Source: Methanothrix thermoacetophila PT (lineage in GTDB: Archaea > Halobacteriota > Methanosarcinia > Methanotrichales > Methanotrichaceae). Taken from it: a DNA stretch of 64,000 nt. The first letter of the stretch is position 1, and every line of letters begins with the position of its first letter. The stretch spans positions 1,736,001 through 1,800,000 of the forward strand of contig NC_008553.1 of the NCBI RefSeq assembly GCF_000014945.1, given 5' to 3'. The notes below the pieces were generated by a model. It was not told the DNA's origin. It saw only the letters and a list, made by a program, of their open reading frames with translations, and did not search any database. Below are positions 54,526 through 63,719 of this stretch, piece after piece. A program made the position numbers and the translations under genes.

Positions 54526-55752
54526 CTAAAGCAGATCCTCTCTCAGACTGAGGAACTCCATCTCCGCCTCAATTCCCCTGTCGCGCGCTGCGATCGCCCT
54601 ATCGACAACCCTGCGGATGTCCCTGACTGTTATATCCCTTCCACCGAGACCTGCGGGGAACCCTATCACAGGAACCCTTGTCGGGGTGTTATAAAGCGCG
54701 GCCTTCAGGTCTGTGAGAAGCGCGCCCTCGTTTCCGACAGTGACATCCTTCTCTATGACGGCAACAACCTCTGCATCCTTCAGCGCCCTTCTCACAGCCT
54801 CGGTCGGGAAGGGCCTGTAGCTCCTGATCTTCACAAGACCAACCTTCAGACCCTCGCTGCGTATATCATCTATGCAGTCCTTGATCGTTCCGATGACAGA
54901 GCCCATCGTTACGATTATCACCTCTGCATCATCCGCGTGGTATGTATCTATCAGCCCCCCATACCACCGCCCGAACTGCTCTGCGAACTCCCTTGCGACG
55001 GTCTCTATCTTACTGAGAGCACGCCTGTGGGCATCCCACTGCATGTATCTGAGCTCTGTGAAGTAAGACGGATCCGCGAACGCTCCGAACGTCTTCGGGT
55101 TCTCCGGGTCTAAAATGTGCTCTGGCCTGTACGGCGGCAGGAACCTCTCCACATCCTTCACACTGAGAAGCTCCACAGGCTCGTAAACATGGGTGAGTAT
55201 GAAGCCATCCATGCAGACCATCACCGGCGTCAAAATCTCAGGATCCTCCGCTATCTTGTACGCCTGGGGTATAGCATCAGCCGCCTCCTGCACATCCTCA
55301 GCGTAAAGCTGAATCCATCCCGAGTCCCGGGCGCCGACGCTGTCCTGCTGATCGTTCCATATGTTCAGAGGCGCGCTGAGCGCCCTGTTCGCCACGGTCA
55401 TCACTATCGGCAGCCTCATACCGGCTGCATTGTAAAGCACCTCCCACATGAGGGCAAGCCCCTGGCTCGTCGTCGATGAGTAGCATCTCGCTCCAGCGGC
55501 GCTCGCCCCGACGAGTGATGACATCGCCGAGAACTCAGAATCGACGGTGAGAAACTCTGAGTCCAGCTCGCCGTCTGCGACGAACTGCGAGAGGTGCTCG
55601 ACTATGTGGGTCTGAGGTGTTATTGGGTATGCGGATATGACATCGGGAGCGCAGCACTTCACTGCATGTGCAACTGCATATGAGCCCTCAACGACCTTCA
55701 TCCTGGCCATTCTCTCCTTCAGGCTCATCTCTTCCTTGGCGATCATCTTCAT
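54526..55752 (-). CDS. porA: Pyruvate:ferredoxin oxidoreductase alpha subunit
   Basis: 408 aa. It binds the pyrimidine side of TPP (SAYPITPQTHIVEHLSQ, ATSQG-like SSTTSQGLALMWEVLYNAAG, and the catalytic-area LTVDSEFSAMSSLVGASAAGARC). ATG 55752 overlaps the porD stop (ATGA) with GAGGAG before it; ATG 55746 is an alternative. The longer frame to 55791 lies inside porD and is discounted. Confidence 0.97.
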   Translation of the reverse strand: MKMIAKEEMSLKERMARMKVVEGSYAVAHAVKCCAPDVISAYPITPQTHIVEHLSQFVADGELDSEFLTVDSEFSAMSSLVGASAAGARCYSSTTSQGLALMWEVLYNAAGMRLPIVMTVANRALSAPLNIWNDQQDSVGARDSGWIQLYAEDVQEAADAIPQAYKIAEDPEILTPVMVCMDGFILTHVYEPVELLSVKDVERFLPPYRPEHILDPENPKTFGAFADPSYFTELRYMQWDAHRRALSKIETVAREFAEQFGRWYGGLIDTYHADDAEVIIVTMGSVIGTIKDCIDDIRSEGLKVGLVKIRSYRPFPTEAVRRALKDAEVVAVIEKDVTVGNEGALLTDLKAALYNTPTRVPVIGFPAGLGGRDITVRDIRRVVDRAIAARDRGIEAEMEFLSLREDLL

Positions 55753-56006
55753 TTCTCCTCCAGGACCATATCTATCGCCTTTCTGGGGCACTCATGAGCG
55801 CAGACCCCGCATCCCTTGCAGTAATCCAGATCTGGAACGAACAGTCCGTCGATCTGATGTATACACCCCTCAGGGCAGTAAATCTCGCAGAGGCTGCACT
55901 TTATGCATCTCTTGTGATTCACAACCGGAACGAATGTGCGCCACGCTCCGGTCTTGTTTACAATAGTGCTGCCTGGCTCCGTCAGAGCTGCAACTGTTAT
56001 CTTCAT
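55749..56006 (-). CDS. porD: Pyruvate:ferredoxin oxidoreductase delta subunit (ferredoxin-like)
   Basis: 85 aa. Two [4Fe-4S] motifs are seen, [12 protein letters not shown] near residue 34 and [12 protein letters not shown] near residue 63. It passes electrons from the TPP centre to ferredoxin. The ATG overlaps the porC stop by four bases. Confidence 0.97.
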   Translation of the reverse strand: MKITVAALTEPGSTIVNKTGAWRTFVPVVNHKRCIKCSLCEIYCPEGCIHQIDGLFVPDLDYCKGCGVCAHECPRKAIDMVLEEK

Positions 56007-56542
56007 CTGACAACCCTCTCATAGGCTGTTCTTACGGCTTGAATGTTCTTCTCACCCAAACTGCCCGAGAATCTGGTGAGGATCGACTTCTCCAGGCTCT
56101 CCAGTTTCACCTCTTTAGTCGCCCCGCAGAATGCGCCGAGCATTGTTGTGTTGACTATCGGCCTCCCAAGAGTATCGATGGCGATTCGAGTCGCGTCTAT
56201 CGTCACCACCTCAGCCTCTGTATTCAGTTTGAGCGCAGAGGCATCTCTGTCAGTATTTATTATTATTTTTCCATCCGACTTCAAACCGCCGGTCACATCG
56301 ACGACATCGAGCAGCGTGACGTCCTGCACGATGACGTAATCCGGCTCGTACACCTGGCTTCTCATGCGTATTGGCTTGTCATTAATCCTGGCGAAAGCCA
56401 TCACAGGGGCGCCTCTGCGCTCCACCCCGAAGGCGGGAAACGCCTGGGAGAACCTGCCGTCCTCGAAGGCCGCGATGGCGATCATCTCAGCAGCGGTGAC
56501 CGCTCCCTGCCCTCCTCGCCCGTGGAACCTTATCTCCTTCAC
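56003..56542 (-). CDS. porC: Pyruvate:ferredoxin oxidoreductase gamma subunit
   Basis: 179 aa. The start [22 protein letters not shown] and the segments [20 protein letters not shown] and [15 protein letters not shown] are typical of the gamma domain. The GTG at 56542 has a near-perfect GGAGGT eight bases upstream, so it is preferred over ATG 56575. A TATA-like CTTTATTTG lies near 56580. It is the first gene of a run porC-porD-porA-porB-purO-ftr, all linked by overlaps or short gaps. Confidence 0.96.
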   Translation of the reverse strand: MKEIRFHGRGGQGAVTAAEMIAIAAFEDGRFSQAFPAFGVERRGAPVMAFARINDKPIRMRSQVYEPDYVIVQDVTLLDVVDVTGGLKSDGKIIINTDRDASALKLNTEAEVVTIDATRIAIDTLGRPIVNTTMLGAFCGATKEVKLESLEKSILTRFSGSLGEKNIQAVRTAYERVVR

Positions 56543-56672
56543 CTGCAGACCTCCTCTCAAGCCGAGAGGCATCAACCAAATAAAGCATTTTCGCGCAGAA
56601 TGAGCCGGAGGCTGAAGTGAGCGGTCAGCAGATAAATATCTATAAAAAACTTGATCGACCTTCAGGTGCGAT

Positions 56673-57104
56673 TTATCGACCCGATCTCATCTCTCCTAGT
56701 ATCTGAAGAACCAGCCTTCTGCGTCTCGGTCTGTTATCCATATCAAGAAAGACTATCTGCTGCCATCTGCCAAGGGCGAGCTCGCCGTTCACCAGAGGCA
56801 CTGTGATGCTCGGGCCGAGGAGCGATGCGCGGATGTGAGAGTGGCCGTTGTTATCCCCCCATCGCCGGTTATGCTCGTACTCCTCATACTCAGGGGCGAT
56901 TCTATTGAGTGCTCTGCGCATGTCTGCGACCAGCCCGGGCTCATACTCGATCGTCGTCACAGCGCCCGTGGCGCCAGGCACGAAGACCACCACAATGCCA
57001 TCAGTCATTCCGCTCTTCCGGACGGCGCTGACGACCATCTGGGTGATGTCCACCATGTCAGCATCACCCTTTGTGTCGAACTCGATGTATCGCGTTTCGA
57101 TCAT
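56673..57104 (-). CDS. YjbQ/UPF0047 family protein
   Basis: 143 aa. Family marks are [75 protein letters not shown]. The conserved His residues of NGHSH and the Arg-Trp-Gln-Gln motif form the putative active site. Bacterial YjbQ has weak thiamine-phosphate synthase activity, but its true role is unsettled. ATG 57104 gives the family length; the longer frame to 57356 overlaps tfe and is not used. It follows tfe by 92 bases. Confidence 0.9.
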   Translation of the reverse strand: MIETRYIEFDTKGDADMVDITQMVVSAVRKSGMTDGIVVVFVPGATGAVTTIEYEPGLVADMRRALNRIAPEYEEYEHNRRWGDNNGHSHIRASLLGPSITVPLVNGELALGRWQQIVFLDMDNRPRRRRLVLQILGEMRSGR

Positions 57105-57196
57105 AATGATCTTCAAACAAAGCGGTTTCAGCGCTTCAGCAAGATGTTCATGCGACATATTGCCACTGGACCGCCGGAAACACCCCCAAAAATGCG

Positions 57197-57700
57197 TCAG
57201 GAGCAGAGCGCAGCACTCAGTTCCTTTATCCGCTCCTCTATCACCTCTACAATTGTGCTGTTCTCCATGTACTCCAGGCTGCCCTGGCAGAACGGGCATG
57301 TGAAGTTGTTCTCGCTTGCTTCCTCGAACACAAATCGGGCGCATCCGTTCACGCATGCATAGAACACATGATCCTTCTCGTAGCGGAGCCTGGCGTTGAG
57401 CTTGTTTATCAGCTTCCTGACCTCTGCCTCAAGCGCGCTGTCAAGGCTCTCAGGGCAGATCTTCCAGAGATACGTCAGCCATCCACTCTCCGGATCTCTC
57501 TTTCTCCTGTAGATAGCCAGCCTGTGCTCGTAGAGCAGATAAAGCGATTTTCTCACCGTATTGAGGCTGATCCCTGTGATCTCGGCGAGATGCTCATCAG
57601 TTACCTCCTCCTCTGGCATGGCCTCGACGATCCTCAGACCCTCCTCGCCAACGATCTTTAGCAGATACGCCCTGTGGATTGGATTCTCCACTGCTACCAC
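57197..57700 (-). CDS. tfe: Transcription factor E (TFE alpha)
   Basis: 167 aa. An N-terminal winged helix (about 1-90, EEEVTDEHLAEITGISLNTVRKSLYLLYEHRLAIYRRKRD) is followed by a helical linker and a zinc ribbon with CVNGC and CPFC. TFE helps TBP and TFB open promoters. The GTG at 57700 has GGTGGT a few bases upstream. The promoter box at about 57750 is close by. Confidence 0.95.
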   Translation of the reverse strand: MVAVENPIHRAYLLKIVGEEGLRIVEAMPEEEVTDEHLAEITGISLNTVRKSLYLLYEHRLAIYRRKRDPESGWLTYLWKICPESLDSALEAEVRKLINKLNARLRYEKDHVFYACVNGCARFVFEEASENNFTCPFCQGSLEYMENSTIVEVIEERIKELSAALCS

Positions 57701-58233
57701 TGGACCACCACTTGCAGTCTCTCCAAATCACAAAACAAACATCACATTATATACTCCTGATTACTTATAAAGCTTCGCAGACTCTATCGGAATATATCTC
57801 ATGTTTTGAAGCAGACGTGTGAGCTATTGGAGATCGCATCAGGATCGTTTGAAATACCATTGAGACTAGCGCATGTGGAAGAGGAGATATCAGAGGATGC
57901 GGATTTCTCATTAGCTCGTTCATTGATTGGATCCGCCATCTGCTCTGGGCGTGTCCAAATAAGGATTAGGTGTTCGCTCTTGTGTGTTCAGCAACTTAGA
58001 GGACATGTAGTCCGGTTGCTGGAAGCACTCATTCTCCAAAAACGCATGCCAGGGACATTGTCTTTCCAGGAAAGTCATTGTATGGATAAGAGCGTAGGTG
58101 TTTATGATATGCAGAAGAGGAGAAGATTCAGATCTCTGGCCACATCTCTTACCCGGACAGGTCCTCTGCTCTTGACAAAATCTTTTTATCATATCATCGC
58201 AGCTACGAGATCTCCCATTAAGCCTGGAGGAGA
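57701..58233. other. Intergenic region between tfe and the FAD oxidase, with repeat A ends
   Basis: The tfe promoter is near 57750. A long variant of repeat family A spans 57947-58164 (GGGCGTGTCCAAATAAGG ... CTTACCCGGACAGGTCC); its 218-bp length suggests an insertion or two half copies. A TATA-like CTTTTTATC near 58183 may serve the oxidase gene. No gene is supported here. Confidence 0.5.
57747..57757 (-). promoter_or_regulatory. TATA box of tfe
   Basis: On the minus strand AGTATATAATG lies about 50 bases before the GTG at 57700. A second TATA-like TTTATAAGT is at 57763-57772. Confidence 0.5.
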
Positions 58234-59619
58234 ATGTCACCGGAACAGAACAGTTCCATAATGGATGCGCTGAGGGATATTGTTGGACCCAGAGTCTCGA
58301 ACTCGCTAGCCGAGCTCTGCTGCTACTCCTGCGATGCATCTCAGGTATACGGCCTTCCTGAGTGCGTCGTTCGACCTCTGACGAGAGAAGAGGTATCCAG
58401 GATTCTCAAGCTCGCATACGAATACGAAATTCCCGTGACAGCCAGAGGCGCCGGCACCGGACTCGCTGGAGGCGCTGTGCCTGTAAGAGGTGGCGTAGTT
58501 CTGGACATGTCCGGAATGAATAAAATCCTGGAGATTGATGTGGAGAACCTGCAGGTTCACGTAGAGCCTGGGGTTGTTGTTGAGCAGCTCAACAGAGCTC
58601 TCAGACCACACGGCTTCTTCTTCCCACCGAACCCGGGAAGCTCCAGCGTCTGCACGATAGGGGGGCTGATATCTAACAATGGAAGTGGCATGAGGTGCGT
58701 GAAGTATGGCACCACGAAGAGCTATGTTCTGGATCTTGAGGTCGTGCTGGCCGACGGTACCGTTATTCGGACAGGCTCTAAGGTCCTGAAGTCATCCGCT
58801 GGTTATGATCTGACGCGACTCATGGTCGGGGCAGAGGGTACGCTCGGAGTCATAACAGCTGCCAGGCTCAGGATCGCGCCTATGCCGAAGAGGCGGAGGC
58901 TGGTCATGGCCTCCTTTGAGAGCGCTGAGCTCGCAGGCATGGCCGTCGTGAAGGCATTCTCCGCGGGCATCGTGCCGTCTGCATGCGAGATACTGGACAG
59001 CACGACTGTAAAGGTTCTCAGGCGATGCGATCCGAACATAGTGCTTCCAGACGGTGATATCTTGCTCTTCGAGGTCGATGGAACAGATCTATCGACATCA
59101 GAGGATGCGAAAAGGGTATCTGAGGTCTGCGCTGGCCTGGCACAGAGCATCAGAGTCGCATCCGATCAGAGGGAGATGTCTGAGATATGGGCTGCCCGGG
59201 AGCTGGTCGGCGCCGCGATCTCCAGGCTCGATCCATCGAAGAGTCGCATCTATGTTGGAGAGGATGTGGGGGTTCCGATGAAGGAGATTCCCAATCTCAT
59301 GAGAAAGGTCCAGGAGATATCGGACAGTACCGGCATCCCGGCGATGAAGTACGGCCATATCGGCGATGGCAACCTTCACGTCGCATGGTTCATAGATGTG
59401 AGCAGTGAAGAGGAATGGAGCAGGCTCAGGAGAGCAGCGGACATGATCCACAGAGCTGCCATAGAGCTCGGTGGGACCGTGAGCTCTGAGCACGGAATCG
59501 GCGGGGCGAGAGCTGGATACATGGAGATGCAGTGGGGGCCAGCTCTGGAGATCATGCGCGCGATCAAACGCGCTCTGGATCCGAAGGGGATACTGAACCC
59601 GGGCAAGCTGGGTCTGTGA
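58234..59619 (+). CDS. FAD-linked 2-hydroxyacid oxidase/dehydrogenase (GlcD/D-lactate dehydrogenase type)
   Basis: 461 aa. The FAD-binding PCMH domain has ARGAGTGLAGGAVPVRGGVVLDMSGMNKI near residue 70 and GSSSVCTIGGLISNNGSGMRCVKYG near residue 130. The C-terminal cap domain holds the substrate-site HIGDGNLHV and SEHGIGGARAGYM. It oxidises a 2-hydroxyacid such as glycolate or lactate; the substrate cannot be read from sequence. The Fe-S partner follows after nine bases. GGAGGAG ends one base before ATG 58234, which is unusually close; ATG 58261 is another possible start. Confidence 0.9.
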   Translation: MSPEQNSSIMDALRDIVGPRVSNSLAELCCYSCDASQVYGLPECVVRPLTREEVSRILKLAYEYEIPVTARGAGTGLAGGAVPVRGGVVLDMSGMNKILEIDVENLQVHVEPGVVVEQLNRALRPHGFFFPPNPGSSSVCTIGGLISNNGSGMRCVKYGTTKSYVLDLEVVLADGTVIRTGSKVLKSSAGYDLTRLMVGAEGTLGVITAARLRIAPMPKRRRLVMASFESAELAGMAVVKAFSAGIVPSACEILDSTTVKVLRRCDPNIVLPDGDILLFEVDGTDLSTSEDAKRVSEVCAGLAQSIRVASDQREMSEIWAARELVGAAISRLDPSKSRIYVGEDVGVPMKEIPNLMRKVQEISDSTGIPAMKYGHIGDGNLHVAWFIDVSSEEEWSRLRRAADMIHRAAIELGGTVSSEHGIGGARAGYMEMQWGPALEIMRAIKRALDPKGILNPGKLGL

Positions 59620-59628
59620 GGGACTAGG

Positions 59629-60696
59629 ATGGTCGACGTCGATCAGATCCGGCGATGCGTTCGATGCGGTGCGTGCAGAGCGGTATGTCCCAGCTTCGAG
59701 GTTTTGGGGTGGGAGTCGTTCAACACCCGCGGGAGAATGATTCTCATCGGGAAAATCCTCGACGATTCGGACGGCTCCTGGGCGCTGGAGAGCCTCGGGA
59801 CGTGCACCACCTGCGCCCTCTGCTCGCAGATGTGCCCTGCTGGAGTCACCCCCTCGAAGGTCGTGGAGGATGCGAGGAGGGTGCTTGCGTCCAGGAATAT
59901 CACTGGAGCCTGGCAGATCGAGCTCCGCGACAGGATATCATCCACAGGAAACAGTCTTGGGGAGGCGGGGCGGAGGCATGGGTGGCTGAGCATGCTTGGT
60001 ACGGATGCATCCTCAGATGTAAAGGCCTTAGATGTAAAGGCGGATCAGGTATACTTCGCGGGATGCATGGCATCATACAGATATCCGGAGACTGCAGCGA
60101 AGACGTTCGGGATTCTGAGAAAATTTGGTGTATCACTCCTCCCATCGGAGCGGTGCTGTGGCTCTCCGCTTCTCAGAACCGGTTTGGATGCTTCGGAATG
60201 CATGGAGGAGAACCTGCGTCAGATAGATGAGATGGACGTGGATGTTGTGATAACAGGGTGTGCCGGCTGCTATACCACGCTCAAAAACGATTACGGTCTC
60301 AAGGTCATGAGCGTGGCAGAGTTTCTTGCAGCCCGCATATCCGAGCTGGAGATCGGGCCTCTGGATTTCACTGTCACGTACCATGATCCATGCCACCTCG
60401 GCAGGGTGAACGGCATCTTCGATCAGCCCAGGAAGGTCATAAGGGAGATCTGCGAGCTCGAGGAGATGAGGAGCAGCAGAGAGCTCGCGAGATGCTGTGG
60501 CGGGGGAGGGGGTGTCAGGGCTGGATACAGGGAGATCTCGCTTGAGATAGCGAGAAGGAGGCTCGCTGATGCCCCTCCAGAGGCGAGGTACATCGTAACA
60601 GCGTGCCCGATGTGCGTCAGAAATCTGAACGAGGCGGGAGGCCACGGCAGGGTCATCGATCTCGTGGACCTCGTGGCGATGGCGTGCAGGAAATGA
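59629..60696 (+). CDS. Fe-S oxidoreductase with two CCG domains (GlcF/HdrD-like)
   Basis: 355 aa. Two ferredoxin motifs lie near residues 10 and 62 (CVRCGACRAVCP, CTTCALCSQMCP). Two cysteine-rich CCG domains follow (CCGSPLLRTG with CAGCYTT; CHLGRV with CCGGGGG and CPMC), as in GlcF, LldE and HdrD. It would take electrons from the FAD subunit encoded just upstream. Its likeness to HdrD hints that the acceptor may be a membrane quinone-like carrier or a disulfide; which one is not known. The start ATG follows the oxidase stop by nine bases. Confidence 0.9.
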   Translation: MVDVDQIRRCVRCGACRAVCPSFEVLGWESFNTRGRMILIGKILDDSDGSWALESLGTCTTCALCSQMCPAGVTPSKVVEDARRVLASRNITGAWQIELRDRISSTGNSLGEAGRRHGWLSMLGTDASSDVKALDVKADQVYFAGCMASYRYPETAAKTFGILRKFGVSLLPSERCCGSPLLRTGLDASECMEENLRQIDEMDVDVVITGCAGCYTTLKNDYGLKVMSVAEFLAARISELEIGPLDFTVTYHDPCHLGRVNGIFDQPRKVIREICELEEMRSSRELARCCGGGGGVRAGYREISLEIARRRLADAPPEARYIVTACPMCVRNLNEAGGHGRVIDLVDLVAMACRK

Positions 60697-60937
60697 GAGC
60701 ACCCCGCAAGCGGCTCTTGTGTGATGGGCACGGACGTCATCGGGTTTCGTGGATGCTGGTTCAGGCTCTCTCCCTCTCAGTCCGGACAAGCGCTATAGTC
60801 CTCCTTGATGTAATGCAATCCCGTAACAGATGGCTTGACCTCTACGAGCATCAGATTGATTAGAGCGTGCACAATCTCTGCCCTCAGACCGAATTCTTTT
60901 AATATGGATTACGTTAATCAACGATGGGGGATTGATT

Positions 60938-61639
60938 ATGGATTTGAAATCTGTTGCTGTACTGATGTTGGTCTGCCTCTCTGCTGCATCGATCGCATCT
61001 GCAGCGGACGTCCCCACGATAACAGTTGTCGGGGAGGGCAGTGTGACAGTGCCCGCGGATGTCGTGTACGTTTCCGTATCGGCATCAAGCGATAATGAGA
61101 ATGTGACAGAGGCGTATGCGGAGAGCTCTGAGAAGCTGAACGATACTCTGGATGCGATAAAGAATGCATGCACCGAGAACTGTGAGATACTTCAGGGATA
61201 CTCCACTGGGATCCAGAGCACGAAGGTATGCAGCAGGGGCGCCTCGAATGAGAGCATCTGCGTGAATCAGACCATTGTGACCGTATCCGCGTCGATACGC
61301 CTGCAGAACCCTGATCAGAGGACAATAGAGAGCATCAAGCAGACCGCAGAGAGCACAGGGGCTTACGCAGCTGTGACAGGCTATGCGCTGAGCGATGCCA
61401 CGGCTGCAAAGAACGAGGCGAGGAAGAAGGCCGTTGAAAACGCCAGGGCGACAGCAGAGGCGATGGTCAGCGCAGCAGGCGGAAGGCTTGGAAAGATCGT
61501 GGACATCACAGAGAGCCCGCTTTATCTGTGGGACATACCGTTTGGCATCTTCGGACCATCTGTCGAGCCGAGCACGACAGAGCCTGGGATGGTCGAGGTG
61601 AAGACGACGGTGCTGGTGACATATGAGATCGTGAGCTGA
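60938..61639 (+). CDS. Secreted SIMPL (DUF541) domain protein
   Basis: 233 aa. A signal peptide (MDLKSVAVLMLVCLSAASIASAA) is followed by a SIMPL domain: TITVVGEGSVTVPADVVYVSVSASS near residue 30, KLNDTLDAIKNACTENCEILQGYSTGIQ, then ATAAKNEARKKAVENARATAEAMVSAAGGRLGKIVDITE. Such proteins are found outside the membrane, and their function is mostly unknown. ATG 60938 follows GGGGGATTG; TTG 60932 is the alternative. A TATA-like TTTTAATATGG lies near 60900. Confidence 0.85.
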   Translation: MDLKSVAVLMLVCLSAASIASAADVPTITVVGEGSVTVPADVVYVSVSASSDNENVTEAYAESSEKLNDTLDAIKNACTENCEILQGYSTGIQSTKVCSRGASNESICVNQTIVTVSASIRLQNPDQRTIESIKQTAESTGAYAAVTGYALSDATAAKNEARKKAVENARATAEAMVSAAGGRLGKIVDITESPLYLWDIPFGIFGPSVEPSTTEPGMVEVKTTVLVTYEIVS

Positions 61640-61792
61640 GTGGAGTTTTCCTGGGGAATGGAGAGCGGCCATGGTGCGGCAGCGCGGACTGTGGCCGGGC
61701 CACATCACACCTCCACACGCATATCCTCTGACTGTTGCAGGAAAGCAGGCAGAAGACCCTCCCCCCTTCAGGGATAGGGAGGAAGTCACTTT

Positions 61793-62701
61793 TCATACCA
61801 TTTTGTTTCTTGGATGCGACCACACCGGCCAGACCTCCATCTCCTCCAGCGCCTCCGATATCATGATATCAGTCATGGCGACGGCGGGAAAGATAATTCT
61901 CGCATTCTCGATTGGGCCGTATAGAACTAGGCTTGCGCAGAACGATGCTGCAAGGGCTGAGGCGGATGCGTCACATGATCTTCTCATGTCTTTATCCCTC
62001 GATCTCAGCCACTCCCATGAGCTCGCAGCGTTGTGCATGCCAGAGCATATCGGCAGGCCGAGCTTCGCCTTCGCAACAATTGCGAACCTCAACGCGGCGC
62101 CTGCCCCACTCCCGAGTGGCGCCACGCCCGGGTCCAGGAGCATGTTGTTGATCCCAGCATTACTGGCGATTGCCAGGAGACCACCATCACGTCTCAGCAG
62201 ATCCATCCTGGATTCAACGCTCGATGCATTCGGACTGAAAGCTAGCAGTATCGCCGAGTCTATATCAGATTCTCTCAGCAAACCCATCTCTTTCTCAGTG
62301 GACGCCAGACCAATGCTGTTGTAGATCGTGCGATCCGCGTATCCAACCTCGGTCACGTGTATTGCCATCTCTCCCCTTGTCTTCGGATCGGACGAGTCTA
62401 TTATCAACGGGCCGTTCCAGATGGGATCGATGAAATCGAGATATCGTTCAAAAGCGCGCCGTGTGCTCGCGAATATGTGCAGCACTCCTGGATTTCCGGT
62501 CACCTCTGAGATCTCAACCTGCCTGTTTATGAGCTCCTCAGCCCTCTTAGCATCAAATATGCCCCTCTCCTCGTCGGAGACTATGCTGTGGCCGTGGTAG
62601 AAGATGGTCCCGGCCAAAGCTGTGGGAAGCTCACCCGGCTGGCCTCCGATGCGAAGCCCGGCGATGTTGATCACCGACTGATCCCTGGCAAATCTGAACA
62701 A
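61793..62701 (-). CDS. mtxH: MtrH-like methyltransferase of an MtxA/MtxH pair
   Basis: 302 aa, related to subunit H of the Mtr complex, which moves the methyl group from methyl-tetrahydromethanopterin to the corrinoid. Typical segments are INIAGLRIGGQPGELPTALAGTIFYHGHSIV at the start, NPGVLHIFASTRRAFERYLDFI, PLIIDSSDPKTR, and NNMLLDPGVAPLGSGAGAALRF. It starts with TTG at 62701 behind GAGGTGAT, 31 bases inside the end of mtxA, so the two are coupled. No mtr membrane subunits lie beside it, unlike the main mtrEDCBAFGH operon, so it is read as the Methanosarcina mtxH type. Partner acceptor unknown. Confidence 0.85.
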   Translation of the reverse strand: MFRFARDQSVINIAGLRIGGQPGELPTALAGTIFYHGHSIVSDEERGIFDAKRAEELINRQVEISEVTGNPGVLHIFASTRRAFERYLDFIDPIWNGPLIIDSSDPKTRGEMAIHVTEVGYADRTIYNSIGLASTEKEMGLLRESDIDSAILLAFSPNASSVESRMDLLRRDGGLLAIASNAGINNMLLDPGVAPLGSGAGAALRFAIVAKAKLGLPICSGMHNAASSWEWLRSRDKDMRRSCDASASALAASFCASLVLYGPIENARIIFPAVAMTDIMISEALEEMEVWPVWSHPRNKMV

Positions 62702-63315
62702 GTGCCATCACCTCTTCCGTCACTTACTGAAGGCAAGTGCTGTTTCTGCGTTAGTGGAAACACCACCCATGTATCCACATCCAGATACACGTCTGGTCCG
62801 AGGCTGACATCGATATCGCTAGGTTGGGACATTGACCTATGCGTTTTTTTGACAACCCCAAAAGGTGGCTCTGGGAACGGCTCGGCGATCTCTCTGTAAT
62901 GATCAACGACCCTCTCGATCTCAGCTACGTCCTCGACCCCTCTCATATCCACAACATCGATCTGCCTGCGGAACCTCTCGACCGCCTCGGGCTGGAGGTT
63001 CTGGATGAACGGTATCGCCCCGGCAGCGCCTATGATTCTGCCGCTGCTGTCTATGCCGTTTCTGTGCAGGGATATTATCGCATCGCCAGGCAGATGACCC
63101 CGCGACTCGGCGCCGCACACAATCAAATATCTTATACTCGGGTTGGAGATGAGATTCACCACGATCTTCTCCACCCCAAGATTCTCGGTCTTGCATGTTC
63201 CGACTATTGCAGCTCCTCTGATCTCCAGGCTGCTGGCAAGTGTGACGACTGCGACGCCCCGTCTCCTGTCGCCAACCCTGTAATCACCGCGAACTGGCGG
63301 CCAGTCATCATCCAT
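62671..63315 (-). CDS. mtxA: Soluble MtrA-like corrinoid protein (MtxA type)
   Basis: 214 aa. It matches MtrA across the corrinoid-binding domain: WPPVRGDYRVG, VAVVTLASS, GTCKTENLGVEKIVVNLISNPSIRYLIVCG, RGHLPGDAIISLHRNGID (the cobalt-ligand histidine) and IGAAGAIPFIQNL. The C-terminal membrane helix of true MtrA is missing; the end (TWVVFPLTQKQHLPSVSDG) is polar, so the protein should be soluble. A stop codon lies directly before ATG 63315, so the start is firm. With mtxH it forms a two-gene operon. The substrate and physiological role are not known. Confidence 0.85.
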   Translation of the reverse strand: MDDDWPPVRGDYRVGDRRRGVAVVTLASSLEIRGAAIVGTCKTENLGVEKIVVNLISNPSIRYLIVCGAESRGHLPGDAIISLHRNGIDSSGRIIGAAGAIPFIQNLQPEAVERFRRQIDVVDMRGVEDVAEIERVVDHYREIAEPFPEPPFGVVKKTHRSMSQPSDIDVSLGPDVYLDVDTWVVFPLTQKQHLPSVSDGRGDGTCSDLPGISR

Positions 63316-63719
63316 CTACTCACGCCCTCACGTGTGGAATACGAGAGGACCTCTCTGCACGCATCCAAGCGCGGTCCGTGCACTTTCATCCTCATCGATC
63401 AAAGCACTGAGAGACAGCTGCTCCTGCTGAAGATCGAAGTCCCGCCGTCCCACGCTGAAGATCTGTGAAAATAATACGATATAACATCTCCGTCACGCCT
63501 TAGGGGCCACCACAGCCTATATATCTCATGAGTTCCATCCTCAATGGCGGTGTCCTATCATCCCGGCCATGGATGCTCTGTCTGGGGGCGACCAGTGAGG
63601 ACAGGCTCCTGGCCAAGTGATAGTGCCTATTCGCCGGATCAGCGGATTGGTCAGGCATCAGATGCTTGGCTATGATACCATCAAACACTGTGAAGTTAGT
63701 TCCAAGGTGGTGACCAACC
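63316..63719. other. Gene-free stretch between mtxA and alba
   Basis: No supported gene. TATA-like CCTATATATCTC at about 63513 may belong to alba on the plus strand, and GTTATATCG on the minus strand near 63478 to mtxA. Nothing else was recognised. Confidence 0.4.

Noticed and set aside
57806-58261. Possible 151-residue protein
   Set aside because: It runs through repeat A sequence and overlaps the FAD oxidase start.
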